Source of the DNA: DATFQE01 sp035264445
Lineage (GTDB): Bacteria > Actinomycetota > Thermoleophilia > Gaiellales > Gaiellaceae
Reading direction: 5' to 3'
Assembly (NCBI GenBank): GCA_035264445.1
Contig: DATFQE010000166.1
Location: 1 to 16,676, forward strand
DNA: 16,676 nt
Numbering within the stretch: the stretch's first letter is position 1; every line of letters begins with the position of its first letter. This document shows, in pieces, positions 6,926 to 14,607 of the stretch. A model generated the notes under the pieces. That model made no database searches, had not been told where the DNA came from, and saw only the letters and a list, made by a program, of their open reading frames with translations. The position numbers were made by a program, and so were the translations under genes.

Positions 6926-8088
6926 GGCGAAACCGGCATGAAGGACGCGCCGTCCGTGAAGTGTTCCGGCCCGCGACGGTTCGACACGCCGACGCCGCCC
7001 CACACGATCAGCTCGACGCCGGTCCAGGCCGACACCGGATCGAGACGGCCGGCAATCGGCGCCTCCGGAAGAGGAGACCAGCGATTGGCAGCGGGGTCGA
7101 ACGCGGAGCCCGTGCGAGAGACGACAAGCGCTTCACGCCCGAGCTCGCCGCCCCAGACCAGCAGGCGGTTGCCCGTCCAGGCAGCAGCCGCTTGCATGCG
7201 GCCCGTCTGCATCGCAGGGAATCGCCTCCAGCCGTTCGTCGCGGGGTTGTAGGCAAACCCTACGCCTGCCGGCGAGCCGTCGAACGTCCGGCCGCCGACG
7301 ACGAGAATCTCCTTGCCGTCCCACACCGCGGTGGCGCCTGCGCGCCGCTCGGGGAGCGGCTCGATCCGGCGCCAGGAGTCGGTAGCGGGGTCGTAGGCGG
7401 CGGCGCGCGCGCGCCCCTCGGGTACGGGCTTGCCGTCGACTGCGGAGATCCCGCTCACGAACAGGACCAGCTCACGGCCCGTCCACGCGCCCAGCGGCTG
7501 CTGCTCCGGAGCAAGCGGCGATTCGGCGAGCGGGCGCCACCGCTCCGTCGTGGGATCGAAGGCCTCCCCGCGCGAGAGCGCGTCGCCGCAGCAACCACCG
7601 CCCCAGCCGAGCATCTCCTTGCCCGTCCAGACGACGATGCCGGCGCCCGACGGAGGCGGCGGAAGCAGCCGCCACTGGTCGGCCGAGGGGTCGTAGGCCG
7701 TGAGCCCGCAGCCCCAGACGAGCATCTCGCTGCCGGTCCAGACGGCAGTGCGACGGCAGTACGCCTGCGTCTTCGGCGGGGCGGCGAGCCGCTGCCAGCT
7801 GCGCTTGGCCGGGTCGTACGCGAGCGCGGCCTCGGTCGCAGCGAGCAGGTTGCCGTCCGCGCCGGCGCCGGTTAGCCCGGCGACGATCATCTGCTTGCCG
7901 GTCCACACGCTCGTCTGTCCGGCCTCGAACGCCAGCGGCGCCGGCGGCAGGCGCCGCCACGACGCGGTCGCGGGGTTCGCGCTCGATCCGAGCAACGAGT
8001 CAGAACCGACGAGCATCCCCGCCGTTGCAGCGACTAGTGCGAAGGCGAGGAGAGCCACCCGCGTTGTGTTCCTTCCGAGCCTGAACAT
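6922..8088 (-). CDS. Secreted kelch-repeat beta-propeller protein
   Basis: A 388-residue protein. MFRLGRNTTRVALLAFALVAATAG is a signal peptide or membrane anchor. The rest is seven kelch-type repeats. Each has a Trp-Arg-x-(L/I/F)-P strand start (SWRRLPPAP, SWQRLAAPP, QWRLLPPPP, RWRPLAESP, SWRRIEPLP, GWRRFPAMQ, RWSPLPEAP), an A/V-W-(T/D)-G-x-(E/Q/R)-(M/L/I) turn, a GG-type strand and an (A/S)-(Y/F)-(D/N)-P-(A/T) loop. Seven repeats predict a closed seven-bladed propeller. It has one unusual GGGCCG motif in blade three. No galactose-oxidase copper residues are evident, so binding is more likely than catalysis. The ATG at 8088 has AAGGGAG 5 bases upstream; an open extension to 8526 runs into the divergent FHA gene and is rejected. 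It is the first gene of a two-gene operon with the FG-GAP gene and faces the FHA/kinase operon across 94 bases. Confidence 0.85.
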   Translation of the reverse strand: MFRLGRNTTRVALLAFALVAATAGMLVGSDSLLGSSANPATASWRRLPPAPLAFEAGQTSVWTGKQMIVAGLTGAGADGNLLAATEAALAYDPAKRSWQRLAAPPKTQAYCRRTAVWTGSEMLVWGCGLTAYDPSADQWRLLPPPPSGAGIVVWTGKEMLGWGGGCCGDALSRGEAFDPTTERWRPLAESPLAPEQQPLGAWTGRELVLFVSGISAVDGKPVPEGRARAAAYDPATDSWRRIEPLPERRAGATAVWDGKEILVVGGRTFDGSPAGVGFAYNPATNGWRRFPAMQTGRMQAAAAWTGNRLLVWGGELGREALVVSRTGSAFDPAANRWSPLPEAPIAGRLDPVSAWTGVELIVWGGVGVSNRRGPEHFTDGASFMPVSP

Positions 8089-8182
8089 GGTTGCTCCCTT
8101 CGGGTTGGTCTCGTTCGAGTGTCTGGGCGCGACCGTCGGCAGTCCATGGACAGGCGATTGGCGATCGATTGAAATTGCGTCG
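8089..8182. promoter_or_regulatory. Divergent promoter/operator region between propeller and kinase operons
   Basis: These 94 bases must carry promoters for both directions. They contain a perfect 10-bp palindrome GTCCATGGAC (8142-8151) and CGATTG twice (8155-8160 and 8166-8171), whose starts are 11 bp apart, one helical turn. OmpR-type winged-helix domains commonly bind direct repeats with about this spacing, and the gene on the right encodes such a domain. There is no obvious ribosome site before the FHA start. Role inferred. Confidence 0.45.
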
Positions 8183-8899
8183 ATGGGTAGTGCAGAGCTC
8201 CTCGTACTCGGCCCCGACGGAGGGCGGATCGCCGACCTCGAGCTATCCGGCTCACGGGTTACGGTCGGGCGCCTGCCCGAGAACGACGTCGTCCTCCAGC
8301 CCGATCCCGACCGCCTCGTCACGCGCTCGGCCCACTGCACCCTGGAGCGCGACGGCGCACGCTGGGTGGTCGTCGACGGAGGCAGCGTGAACGGGACGTA
8401 CGTCCGGCGAGACGGCGAGCTTCGGCGTGTCGAGGGGCGAGCCGCCCTGCGCGACGGCGACGTGGTCTGCGTGGTGGCGGCGATCGAGGCGGACGACCAG
8501 CGCCGCTTCTTCGAGCTCGTGTTCACCGCGGCCGGCGACTCGCAGGCAACGAGGCCGGTGCCGGAAGCAGCCGCCCTCGCAACCGAGTGTCTCAGCTACG
8601 ACGCCGACGCAGCCAGGCTGGTCTTCGTCCGCGCAGGCGAGAGGCACGAGCTCCAGATCCGCGCGCAGGCGCACCGGCTCGTCCGCTTCATGGCCGAGCG
8701 GAACGCGGCCGCGGGCGGATCGCCCGTCCTGTGCACGCACGACGAGCTGATGCACGCGGTCTGGGCGGACGAGCCGATGCACACGCGCGTCGAGCTCGCC
8801 AGGCTCATGTGGGAGCTACGGAAGAAGCTCGAGCCGTTCGGCGCCGGGCATCTGATCGAGAACGAGCGCCGCCTCGGGTACCGGCTGCGAACGTGTTGA
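8183..8899 (+). CDS. FHA domain - winged-helix transcriptional regulator
   Basis: A 238-residue cytoplasmic regulator. Residues about 5-100 form an FHA phosphothreonine-binding domain: VGRLPENDVVL (Gly29-Arg30), His51 with the nearby RSAHCTLE strand, and SVNGTYV (Asn70-Gly-Thr). The usual Ser-x-x-His contact reads R-S-A-H here, a small departure. Residues about 145-238 form an OmpR-like winged helix, ending in the family's typical LIENERRLGYRL wing. No receiver domain and no BTAD domain is seen. The order FHA then winged helix is the reverse of mycobacterial EmbR (winged helix, BTAD, FHA), which is phosphorylated by its partner kinase. The ATG at 8183 directly precedes the first FHA strand but has no clear ribosome site, so a leaderless start or an earlier GTG is possible. 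It overlaps the kinase gene, implying a kinase-regulator pair. Confidence 0.85.
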   Translation: MGSAELLVLGPDGGRIADLELSGSRVTVGRLPENDVVLQPDPDRLVTRSAHCTLERDGARWVVVDGGSVNGTYVRRDGELRRVEGRAALRDGDVVCVVAAIEADDQRRFFELVFTAAGDSQATRPVPEAAALATECLSYDADAARLVFVRAGERHELQIRAQAHRLVRFMAERNAAAGGSPVLCTHDELMHAVWADEPMHTRVELARLMWELRKKLEPFGAGHLIENERRLGYRLRTC

Positions 8900-10314
8900 C
8901 GCCGAGCGCGGGCGACTCTTTCGGCGCATACCGGGTCGAGTCCCTGCTCGGCCGGGGTGGGATGGGGTCCGTGTATCTCGCGACGCATGAACGGCTGGGG
9001 CGCAAGGTCGCCCTGAAGCTGATCGCCGCCGACCTCGCGTCCGACGAGACCTTCCGCGCCCGCTTCCTCCGCGAGTCGCAGCTCGCCGCGTCGCTCGACC
9101 ACCCGAACGTGATTCCGATCTACGACGCGGACGAAGTCGAGGGCGTCCTCTACCTCGCCATGCGCTACGTCGGCGGCCCGAGCTTGCACGCCCTCGTCAA
9201 CGAACGCGGGCCGATGGCTCCCTCCGAGGCGCTCACGATCGCCGAGCAGATCGGCGGAGCACTCGACGCCGCCCACGCTGCCGGGCTCGTCCACCGCGAC
9301 GTCAAGCCGGCCAACGTCCTCGTCGCGGAGCCGGGCGGCCACGCGTATCTCTGCGACTTCGGCCTCGCCAAGCGCGCCAGCGGCGAGGGAGTGACGCAGA
9401 CGGGCTCGTTCCTTGGCACCGTCGCCTTCTGCTCGCCGGAACAGATCGAGGGCCGCCCGCTCGACGGGCGCAGCGACGTCTATTCACTCGGGTGCGTCCT
9501 CTTCTACTGCCTCATCGGGCGTCCCCCCTACGTGCGCGAAAGCGACTTCGCCGTCCTCGAGGCGCACCTGCGCGCGCCTCCGCCCGCGGTCGGCGACGCG
9601 GCGCTCGATCCCGTGCTCGCCAAGGCCATGGCCAAGGACCCGGGCGACCGCTACGAGACGGGCGGCGCGCTCGCCGAGGCGGTCGGGCGTGCGCTCGATC
9701 CAGAGGCGACGCGTGCCGCCCCCCCTCGCCCCGCGCCCGAGGCCGAGACTCACGTGCTTCGGCGCCGACCGCGGCGCGGCTGGCTCGTCGCCGCCGCGGC
9801 CGTCGCCCTAGCGGCCGCGCTCGCGGCCGCCGGGCTCTCATTGCGCGGCTCCGGGTCGGACGCCCAAGGCGCGAAGCTGCGCACTTTCGTCGACCGGATC
9901 GAGAACGTGCTCGAGCAATCGGCGGGAGGCCGCGAGCAGATCAGCTCGGCGCTCGATGCTGCGTTCGACTGCTCGATGGCACCGCGCGCCGCGGGCCGGC
10001 AGATCGCAAGCGTCGCCGACAACCGGCAGAGCATCCTGCTCCAGCTCGGCACCCTGCAAACACCCACCGAGCAGGCCGACGAGGTCGTGACCCTCCTCCA
10101 GGGTGCGCTCCAGCAATCGATCGAAGCTGACCGCCACTATCGCGACGGCCTCTTCGCCGTCGCGCCCACGTGTCCCCTCCCGCGGAATGCGAGCTTCACG
10201 CTGGCAGCAACGTCAAACGCAGAGGCGACCACGGCGAAGAAGCGCTTCGTCAGAGCGTTCAATCCGCTGGCGGACCAGTTCGGCCGGCGGACGTGGTCGG
10301 CCGGCGAGATCTAG
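8893..10314 (+). CDS. PknB-like membrane Ser/Thr protein kinase with unrecognised outer domain
   Basis: A 473-residue type I-like kinase. The cytoplasmic kinase domain spans about residues 10-270. It has Gly-rich loop GRGGMGSVYLA (21-31), ATP Lys42 (VALK), catalytic HRDVKPANV (His134-Arg-Asp136), DFG (155-157) and SPEQ in place of APE. The activation loop carries VTQT (Thr168, Thr170), like the autophosphorylated pair in PknB, so all key residues are intact. A Pro/Arg-rich juxtamembrane stretch follows, then one TM helix (about 297-318). The outer domain of about 150 residues has two Cys (FDCSM, PTCPLP) and no PASTA repeat. Start GTG 8893 overlaps the FHA gene by 7 bases; TTG 8896 (TTGA overlap) is equally possible. 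It ends at a CTAG shared with the opposing cyclase gene. Likely phosphorylates or signals to the FHA regulator. Confidence 0.9.
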   Translation: MLTPSAGDSFGAYRVESLLGRGGMGSVYLATHERLGRKVALKLIAADLASDETFRARFLRESQLAASLDHPNVIPIYDADEVEGVLYLAMRYVGGPSLHALVNERGPMAPSEALTIAEQIGGALDAAHAAGLVHRDVKPANVLVAEPGGHAYLCDFGLAKRASGEGVTQTGSFLGTVAFCSPEQIEGRPLDGRSDVYSLGCVLFYCLIGRPPYVRESDFAVLEAHLRAPPPAVGDAALDPVLAKAMAKDPGDRYETGGALAEAVGRALDPEATRAAPPRPAPEAETHVLRRRPRRGWLVAAAAVALAAALAAAGLSLRGSGSDAQGAKLRTFVDRIENVLEQSAGGREQISSALDAAFDCSMAPRAAGRQIASVADNRQSILLQLGTLQTPTEQADEVVTLLQGALQQSIEADRHYRDGLFAVAPTCPLPRNASFTLAATSNAEATTAKKRFVRAFNPLADQFGRRTWSAGEI

Positions 10315-13300
10315 GTCCCGGCCAGGAGCACCCGTGCTCGCTCGGCTGCGACGAGGTTGCCCTTCGCCTCGGCCACCTCGAGCGCGCGGTCGAGCGCGCG
10401 CAGCTCGTCGTCGCGCCGGCCGGCGAGGCGGTCGACATCCGCCCGCGCGAAGGCGAGCTCCAGGTGGAGGATCGTGTAGTCGGTCGGCTCGACGATCTGG
10501 GCGGTCTCTCGAATGAGCCCGTCCGCCCCTTCCAGATCCCCTTGCCGGGCCAGCACGCGGGCTCGAACGAGCCGGCTGCGCGCGTGGGGCTCGAGGTCGT
10601 CCGCTGCAGCCACTCGTTCGGTCTCGTCTGTGAGCTCGAGCGCCTCGTCGAGACGGCCGAGCTCGAGTGCCGCCTGCGCGCGCAGACCGATGACCGTGGC
10701 GAGGTAGCCGGTCTCGGAACTCTCCGCGAGCCGTCTGTGGCCCTCGGCGAGCAGCGCGGATGCGCGCTCGACGGCACCTGCCGAGAGCTCGGTCTCGCCG
10801 AGGACCATCGACGCGCCGGCCCACCAGATCGGGTTTCCGAGCTCGTGCAGGATCAACCGCGCGGCAGCTTCGTCTTCGCGTCCCTCCTCCAGCCGGCCCT
10901 GAGCAGCTTTCAGGCTTCCTCCGATCAAGAGCGCGGTCGCCTCGGTGCGCTTCGACGACGTTCGCTGCAGGAACTCGTCACAGCGGCGAAGAGCCTCGTC
11001 GACGGGCGTCGGGCCCCACCAGAGACCCCACATCATCCAGATCTGCACCTCGTTAGCGAGCCGCGGGCTGGTCTTCTCCGCCAGCTCGAGGGCGCGCACC
11101 CAGAGGCGGTCCGCTTCCGAGCTGCTCCCAAGCCACGCCTTGAAGTTCCCGATGCGCTGGAGCGCCAATACGACTCCCTCGTCGTCACCCACGCGCTCGA
11201 GGTCGACGAGCGCCTGCTCCGCGACCGCCAGCGCGTCGCGCATCGTCATGGTCGGGTCGTACAGGGCCCGCGCCGCTACGCGGTCGAGCTCCAAACGAGC
11301 CAGAAGCCCGTCGTCTGCGGCCACGCGGGCGGCCGAAGCCGTCTCCTCATGCAAGGCTTCCGCCTCGGCGAAGTCGCCGTGCTCCGCGAGAATCGCGGCC
11401 AGCTCGACCTGGGCCGCTACCCGCGAACGGTTGCCTGCCGGCAGGAGCTCGATCGCCCGGCCGAACAGGGCGCGCGCGGCCCGGCCGTCGCCGCGAGCCT
11501 GCGCCCGCTCGGCGCTCGCAAGCAGGTGGTCGGCTGCGCGTTGTCCGAGTGCGTGGGCGGTCTCGTCGAGCGGTCCGAGCTCCACGCGGTAGCGATAGGC
11601 CTCCGCGAGGTGGTAGCCGACCAGTTCGTCGGACTCGATCAGCTCGTCTGCATGGGACTGGAGCCAGCCCGCGAACCGCTCGTGCAGCTCTGCGCGAACC
11701 GCCTTCGGCAGCGCCTCGTACGCCGTGTCCCGGATCAGGAGGTGCCGGAAGCGGAACGCCTCGTCGTCTGCGACCAGCGCCTGCTCAGGTCGAACTAGAT
11801 CCTTGCGCACCAGGGCGATCAGGCGCCCGTCGATCGCCGTCTCCTCGGGCGCGAGCGCAGCGACCGCGCCCCGGTGGAAGACCTGGCCCTCGACGGAGCC
11901 GCGTTCCAGCACGACGCGCTCTGCGGAATCGAGCTGGTCGAGCCGCGCCGCCAGCAGCGCATGGATCGTCGGCGGCACGGAGACGTCCTCTTGCCCACGC
12001 TCGGAGAGCATCCCGACCATCTCCTCGACGAAGAGCGGATTGCCCGAAGCGGACTCGAGGATCCGGTCGCGGAGGGCGTCTGCTATCGGCTTCGAGCGGA
12101 GTAGCGACTCGATCAGCTCGCGCGAGTCGTCGGGTCCGAGCGGCTCCAGGAGGACGTTGGTCGCGTTCAGCATTCCGCCGCCCCAGGCGGGACGGCGGTC
12201 GAGAAGCTCCGGCCGCGCCACGCAGAGCAAGAGGATCGGCATGCCGCGGCTCAGGTCGGCCACGTGTTCGACGAGGTCGAGAAAGGCCGGCTCCCCCCAG
12301 TGGACGTCGTCGAAGACGACCACGAGCGGCCGTACGGCCGCCTGCGATTCGAGCAGCTTGCGAAATGCCCAGGCGATCTCGTCCGGCGAGGCGCCGGCGG
12401 GCTCGTCTCCCAAGATCGCTCCGAGCGCAGCGGGGACTTCATCTTCGGTGCCATCCGCGAGGAGCTGCATGACCGCCTCGGTCACCGGCCAGTAGCTGAT
12501 CCCCTCGCCGTACGACAGGCAGCGGCCGCGCACCACGGTGGCGTCTTCGAGCGAGCGGAGGAACTCGGCCACGAGGCGAGACTTGCCCACCCCCGCGGTG
12601 CCGAGGACGGTGAAGAGCTGGCACGAACGCTCACCGACGGCGTTCGCATAGGTGTCCTCGAGCAGCTTCCGCTGGCGCTGCCGCCCGATCATGGGCGCGC
12701 CTCCGCGCCTCGCCGGCGTGGTCGCTCGTGTTCCGACCAGGCGGGAGGCCCGAACGGGCTCGGCCTTGCCCTTCGCCGGAACGGGCTCGACCGGCTCGAC
12801 GTCCACCGCATCGCGGGCGAGCCGGAGCGTTTCCTCCCCGACGAGGATCTCGCCGGGCCGGGCGGCCTGCTCGAGCCGCGCGGCGACGTTGACGGCATCG
12901 CCGGTGGCGATCCGCTCCTCGGTGCCCGTGACGACCTCGCCGGTATTCACGCCGATCCGCAGCTCCAACCGCGTGCCGTAGCTCTGCTCGAGCTCGTCGT
13001 TGAGACCTGCGAGGCTCTCGCGCAGCTCCTCGGCCGCGCGGAGGGCGCGGAGGGCGTCGTCCTCGTGAACCGTCGGCACGCCGAACACAGCCATGACGGC
13101 GTCGCCGATGAACTTCTCGACGGTGCCGCCGTGCCGCTCGAGGATCGCCCTCGCGGTCTCGAAGTAGCGCGCCATGACGTGGCGGAGGCTCTCCGGATCG
13201 ATCCGCTCGCCGAGCGCGGTCGACCCCGAGACGTCGCAGAAGAAGACGGTGACGGTTTTCCGGATCTCACGGGCCGGAGCCTCGGAGAGCGGCGCGCCGC

Positions 13301-13358
13301 AGGAGTCGCAGAAGCGCGCGCTTTCACGGTTCGCCGCACCGCAGGCCGAGCACACCAT
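10311..13358 (-). CDS. Zinc ribbon - class III adenylate/guanylate cyclase - AAA ATPase - TPR regulator
   Basis: A 1015-residue multidomain protein. Two CxxCG knuckles (Cys3/Cys6, Cys17/Cys20) form a zinc ribbon. The class III cyclase domain (about 34-205) keeps its catalytic set: metal-binding Asp42 (FFCDVSGST) and Asp86 (FIGDAVMAVFG), base-contacting Lys82 and Asp154, and Asn157 and Arg161 (DAVNVAARLE). The Lys/Asp pair favours ATP, so cAMP is the likely product. Next is a STAND/AAA-like ATPase with Walker A GTAGVGKS (253-260) and a Walker B-like LVVVFDDVHW (about 345-355). The C-terminal half (about 560-1015) is Ala/Leu/Glu-rich helical repeats of the TPR type. This architecture is common in actinobacteria, where its partners and signal are mostly unknown. 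ATG 13358 starts directly at the zinc ribbon; GTG 13379 adds seven residues. It lies just after the hydrolase gene on the same strand. Confidence 0.9.
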   Translation of the reverse strand: MVCSACGAANRESARFCDSCGAPLSEAPAREIRKTVTVFFCDVSGSTALGERIDPESLRHVMARYFETARAILERHGGTVEKFIGDAVMAVFGVPTVHEDDALRALRAAEELRESLAGLNDELEQSYGTRLELRIGVNTGEVVTGTEERIATGDAVNVAARLEQAARPGEILVGEETLRLARDAVDVEPVEPVPAKGKAEPVRASRLVGTRATTPARRGGAPMIGRQRQRKLLEDTYANAVGERSCQLFTVLGTAGVGKSRLVAEFLRSLEDATVVRGRCLSYGEGISYWPVTEAVMQLLADGTEDEVPAALGAILGDEPAGASPDEIAWAFRKLLESQAAVRPLVVVFDDVHWGEPAFLDLVEHVADLSRGMPILLLCVARPELLDRRPAWGGGMLNATNVLLEPLGPDDSRELIESLLRSKPIADALRDRILESASGNPLFVEEMVGMLSERGQEDVSVPPTIHALLAARLDQLDSAERVVLERGSVEGQVFHRGAVAALAPEETAIDGRLIALVRKDLVRPEQALVADDEAFRFRHLLIRDTAYEALPKAVRAELHERFAGWLQSHADELIESDELVGYHLAEAYRYRVELGPLDETAHALGQRAADHLLASAERAQARGDGRAARALFGRAIELLPAGNRSRVAAQVELAAILAEHGDFAEAEALHEETASAARVAADDGLLARLELDRVAARALYDPTMTMRDALAVAEQALVDLERVGDDEGVVLALQRIGNFKAWLGSSSEADRLWVRALELAEKTSPRLANEVQIWMMWGLWWGPTPVDEALRRCDEFLQRTSSKRTEATALLIGGSLKAAQGRLEEGREDEAAARLILHELGNPIWWAGASMVLGETELSAGAVERASALLAEGHRRLAESSETGYLATVIGLRAQAALELGRLDEALELTDETERVAAADDLEPHARSRLVRARVLARQGDLEGADGLIRETAQIVEPTDYTILHLELAFARADVDRLAGRRDDELRALDRALEVAEAKGNLVAAERARVLLAGT

Positions 13359-13379
13359 GCGTACGAGTCTCAAGGCCAC

Positions 13380-13988
13380 TCAGGCCGTTGACAAGCTCGC
13401 GAGCCATGCTCGTACCGCCTCCGCTACGGCGCCGAGGTCGGATCGCAGGCTGTGATCTCCGCCTACGTGCGCAACCGTGCGCCGCGGTCCCGCGGGCGGA
13501 ATCCCGAATCGATCGCGGTCGCCCTGTACGACCAGCGTCGGAACCGTCACCGCGTCCAGCTCGGGCAGACGACTTTCCGCCGGCTTTCCGCGTCGCGGCG
13601 GTAGGAGCGGGAAGGCAAGACAGAGGACGCCAACCGCGTCCGTCGCCGCCGCGGTTCGACACGCCACGCGGGCGCCCAGCGAGCGGCCGCCGACGACGAG
13701 CGGCAAGCGCTGGAGCTCCTGCTCTCGAAGCCGCTCGACCACCGCCGTCCACGCAGCGTCGAGCTGGCGGGCCGGAGCAGGTGACCGGCGCCCGGCAACG
13801 CGATAGGGCTGCTCGACGAGCGCAACGCTGAAACCCTCAGACCAGGCCGCTTCGGCGGCAGCGACGAGATCGGGCGCGGTCACGCCCCCACCCGCGCCGT
13901 GGCCGAGCACGAGCGCAGCCCTCGGGTGCTCGTATGGCTGCAGATGAGCCCGTGCAGGCCCGTGCGGCGTATCGATCTCGAGCGGCAT
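13380..13988 (-). CDS. Small alpha/beta hydrolase (dienelactone hydrolase/Tex30-like)
   Basis: A 202-residue protein, shorter than classic esterases. It has the oxyanion-loop motif LVLGHGAGGG (about 26-35), the nucleophile elbow GGRSLG (Ser103), a likely acid Asp159 in GDRDRFG and His179 in GGDHSL, so the catalytic triad is complete. There is no signal peptide or lid domain, so it is cytoplasmic. The sequence pattern resembles the KANL3/Tex30 branch of the dienelactone hydrolase clan, whose substrates are largely unknown. ATG 13988 is chosen over the adjacent GTG 13991; neither has a good ribosome site. Its TGA (13380-13382) is followed after 21 bases by the ATG of the cyclase regulator, so the two probably form one operon. 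It is divergent from the NlpC/P60 gene, with a 91-base gap (13989-14079). Confidence 0.82.
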   Translation of the reverse strand: MPLEIDTPHGPARAHLQPYEHPRAALVLGHGAGGGVTAPDLVAAAEAAWSEGFSVALVEQPYRVAGRRSPAPARQLDAAWTAVVERLREQELQRLPLVVGGRSLGARVACRTAAATDAVGVLCLAFPLLPPRRGKPAESRLPELDAVTVPTLVVQGDRDRFGIPPAGPRRTVAHVGGDHSLRSDLGAVAEAVRAWLASLSTA

Positions 13989-14079
13989 CACGCGAGATTA
14001 CGGGTAGCATGCACGCCCTCACGAACAGGCCAGGGCCGTTCCGCCAGTCATCTTGCGGCCCGTCGTTTCGTCTCCCCTC

Positions 14080-14607
14080 ATGCCGACCGCCCTCCGCAGC
14101 CTGCTGCCCGCGTTCGCACTCGTCGCTCTCGTGACCGGATGCGGCGGCTCGGTGACCGCCAGTCAGACGGTCGTCCCTGAGGCCGTGATCGACGAGGCGG
14201 AGCTGCACCGCCCGGCGCTGCGACTGATCGAGCCGCCTCCGACGCTCGGCGAGCGCGCGGCCACGATCGCGCTCAAGGCGGTCGGCGTGCCCTATCGCTG
14301 GGGCGGCGCGTCGCCGGCGAGCGGGTTCGACTGCTCAGGCCTCGTCTACTGGACGTACAAGCGGCTCGGCATGGAGCTCCCGCACAGCTCGTACGCGCTC
14401 TACGACCTCGGCCGACGCGTGCCTCAAGCCAGGGCCAGGCCGGGCGACCTGCTCTTCTTCTGGGGCCTCGGCCACGTGGGCATCTACGCCGGGCACGGTC
14501 GGATGGTCCACGCGCCTCACTCGGGCAGGTCGGTCGAAGTCGTGAAGCTCCGCGGGTCGTACTACGACCGCGGCCTGATCGCGGTGCGGCGGGTCCCCCG
14601 CGCGTAG
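14080..14607 (+). CDS. NlpC/P60 family lipoprotein, predicted cell-wall peptidase
   Basis: A 175-residue exported protein. MPTALRSLLPAFALVALVTGC is a lipoprotein signal with lipobox V-T-G-Cys21, so it is probably tethered to the membrane outside the cell. After a short linker the NlpC/P60 domain (about 60-170) holds all three catalytic residues: Cys85 (GFDCSGLVYW), His132 (GLGHVGIYAG) and a second polar residue His144 (MVHAPHSG). VPYRWGGASP precedes the Cys, as in D,L-endopeptidases that cut peptidoglycan stem peptides between D-Glu and the diamino acid. There are no SH3 or LysM targeting domains, so it is close to a minimal domain. The ATG is chosen at the signal peptide; TTG 14053 is an open alternative. 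Neither has a clear ribosome site. Its last 46 bases overlap the opposing BtuF-like gene. Confidence 0.88.
   Translation: MPTALRSLLPAFALVALVTGCGGSVTASQTVVPEAVIDEAELHRPALRLIEPPPTLGERAATIALKAVGVPYRWGGASPASGFDCSGLVYWTYKRLGMELPHSSYALYDLGRRVPQARARPGDLLFFWGLGHVGIYAGHGRMVHAPHSGRSVEVVKLRGSYYDRGLIAVRRVPRA

Noticed and set aside
6925..7003. Longer start for the FG-GAP protein (26 more codons)
   Set aside because: The extension is Arg-rich, lies inside the kelch gene and would bury the signal peptide. The ATG at 6925 gives an ATGA overlap and a proper signal sequence.
8089..8526. Longer start for the kelch protein (146 more codons)
   Set aside because: It overlaps the FHA coding region on the other strand. 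The ATG at 8088 has a good ribosome site and begins a signal peptide.
10170..11798. 542-codon + strand frame over the cyclase C-terminus
   Set aside because: It is antisense to the TPR region, has no recognisable domain and starts inside the kinase gene. The - strand frame has clear family motifs.
12264..13391. 375-codon + strand frame over the cyclase and ATPase domains
   Set aside because: It is a mirror of a strongly supported gene with catalytic motifs on the - strand.
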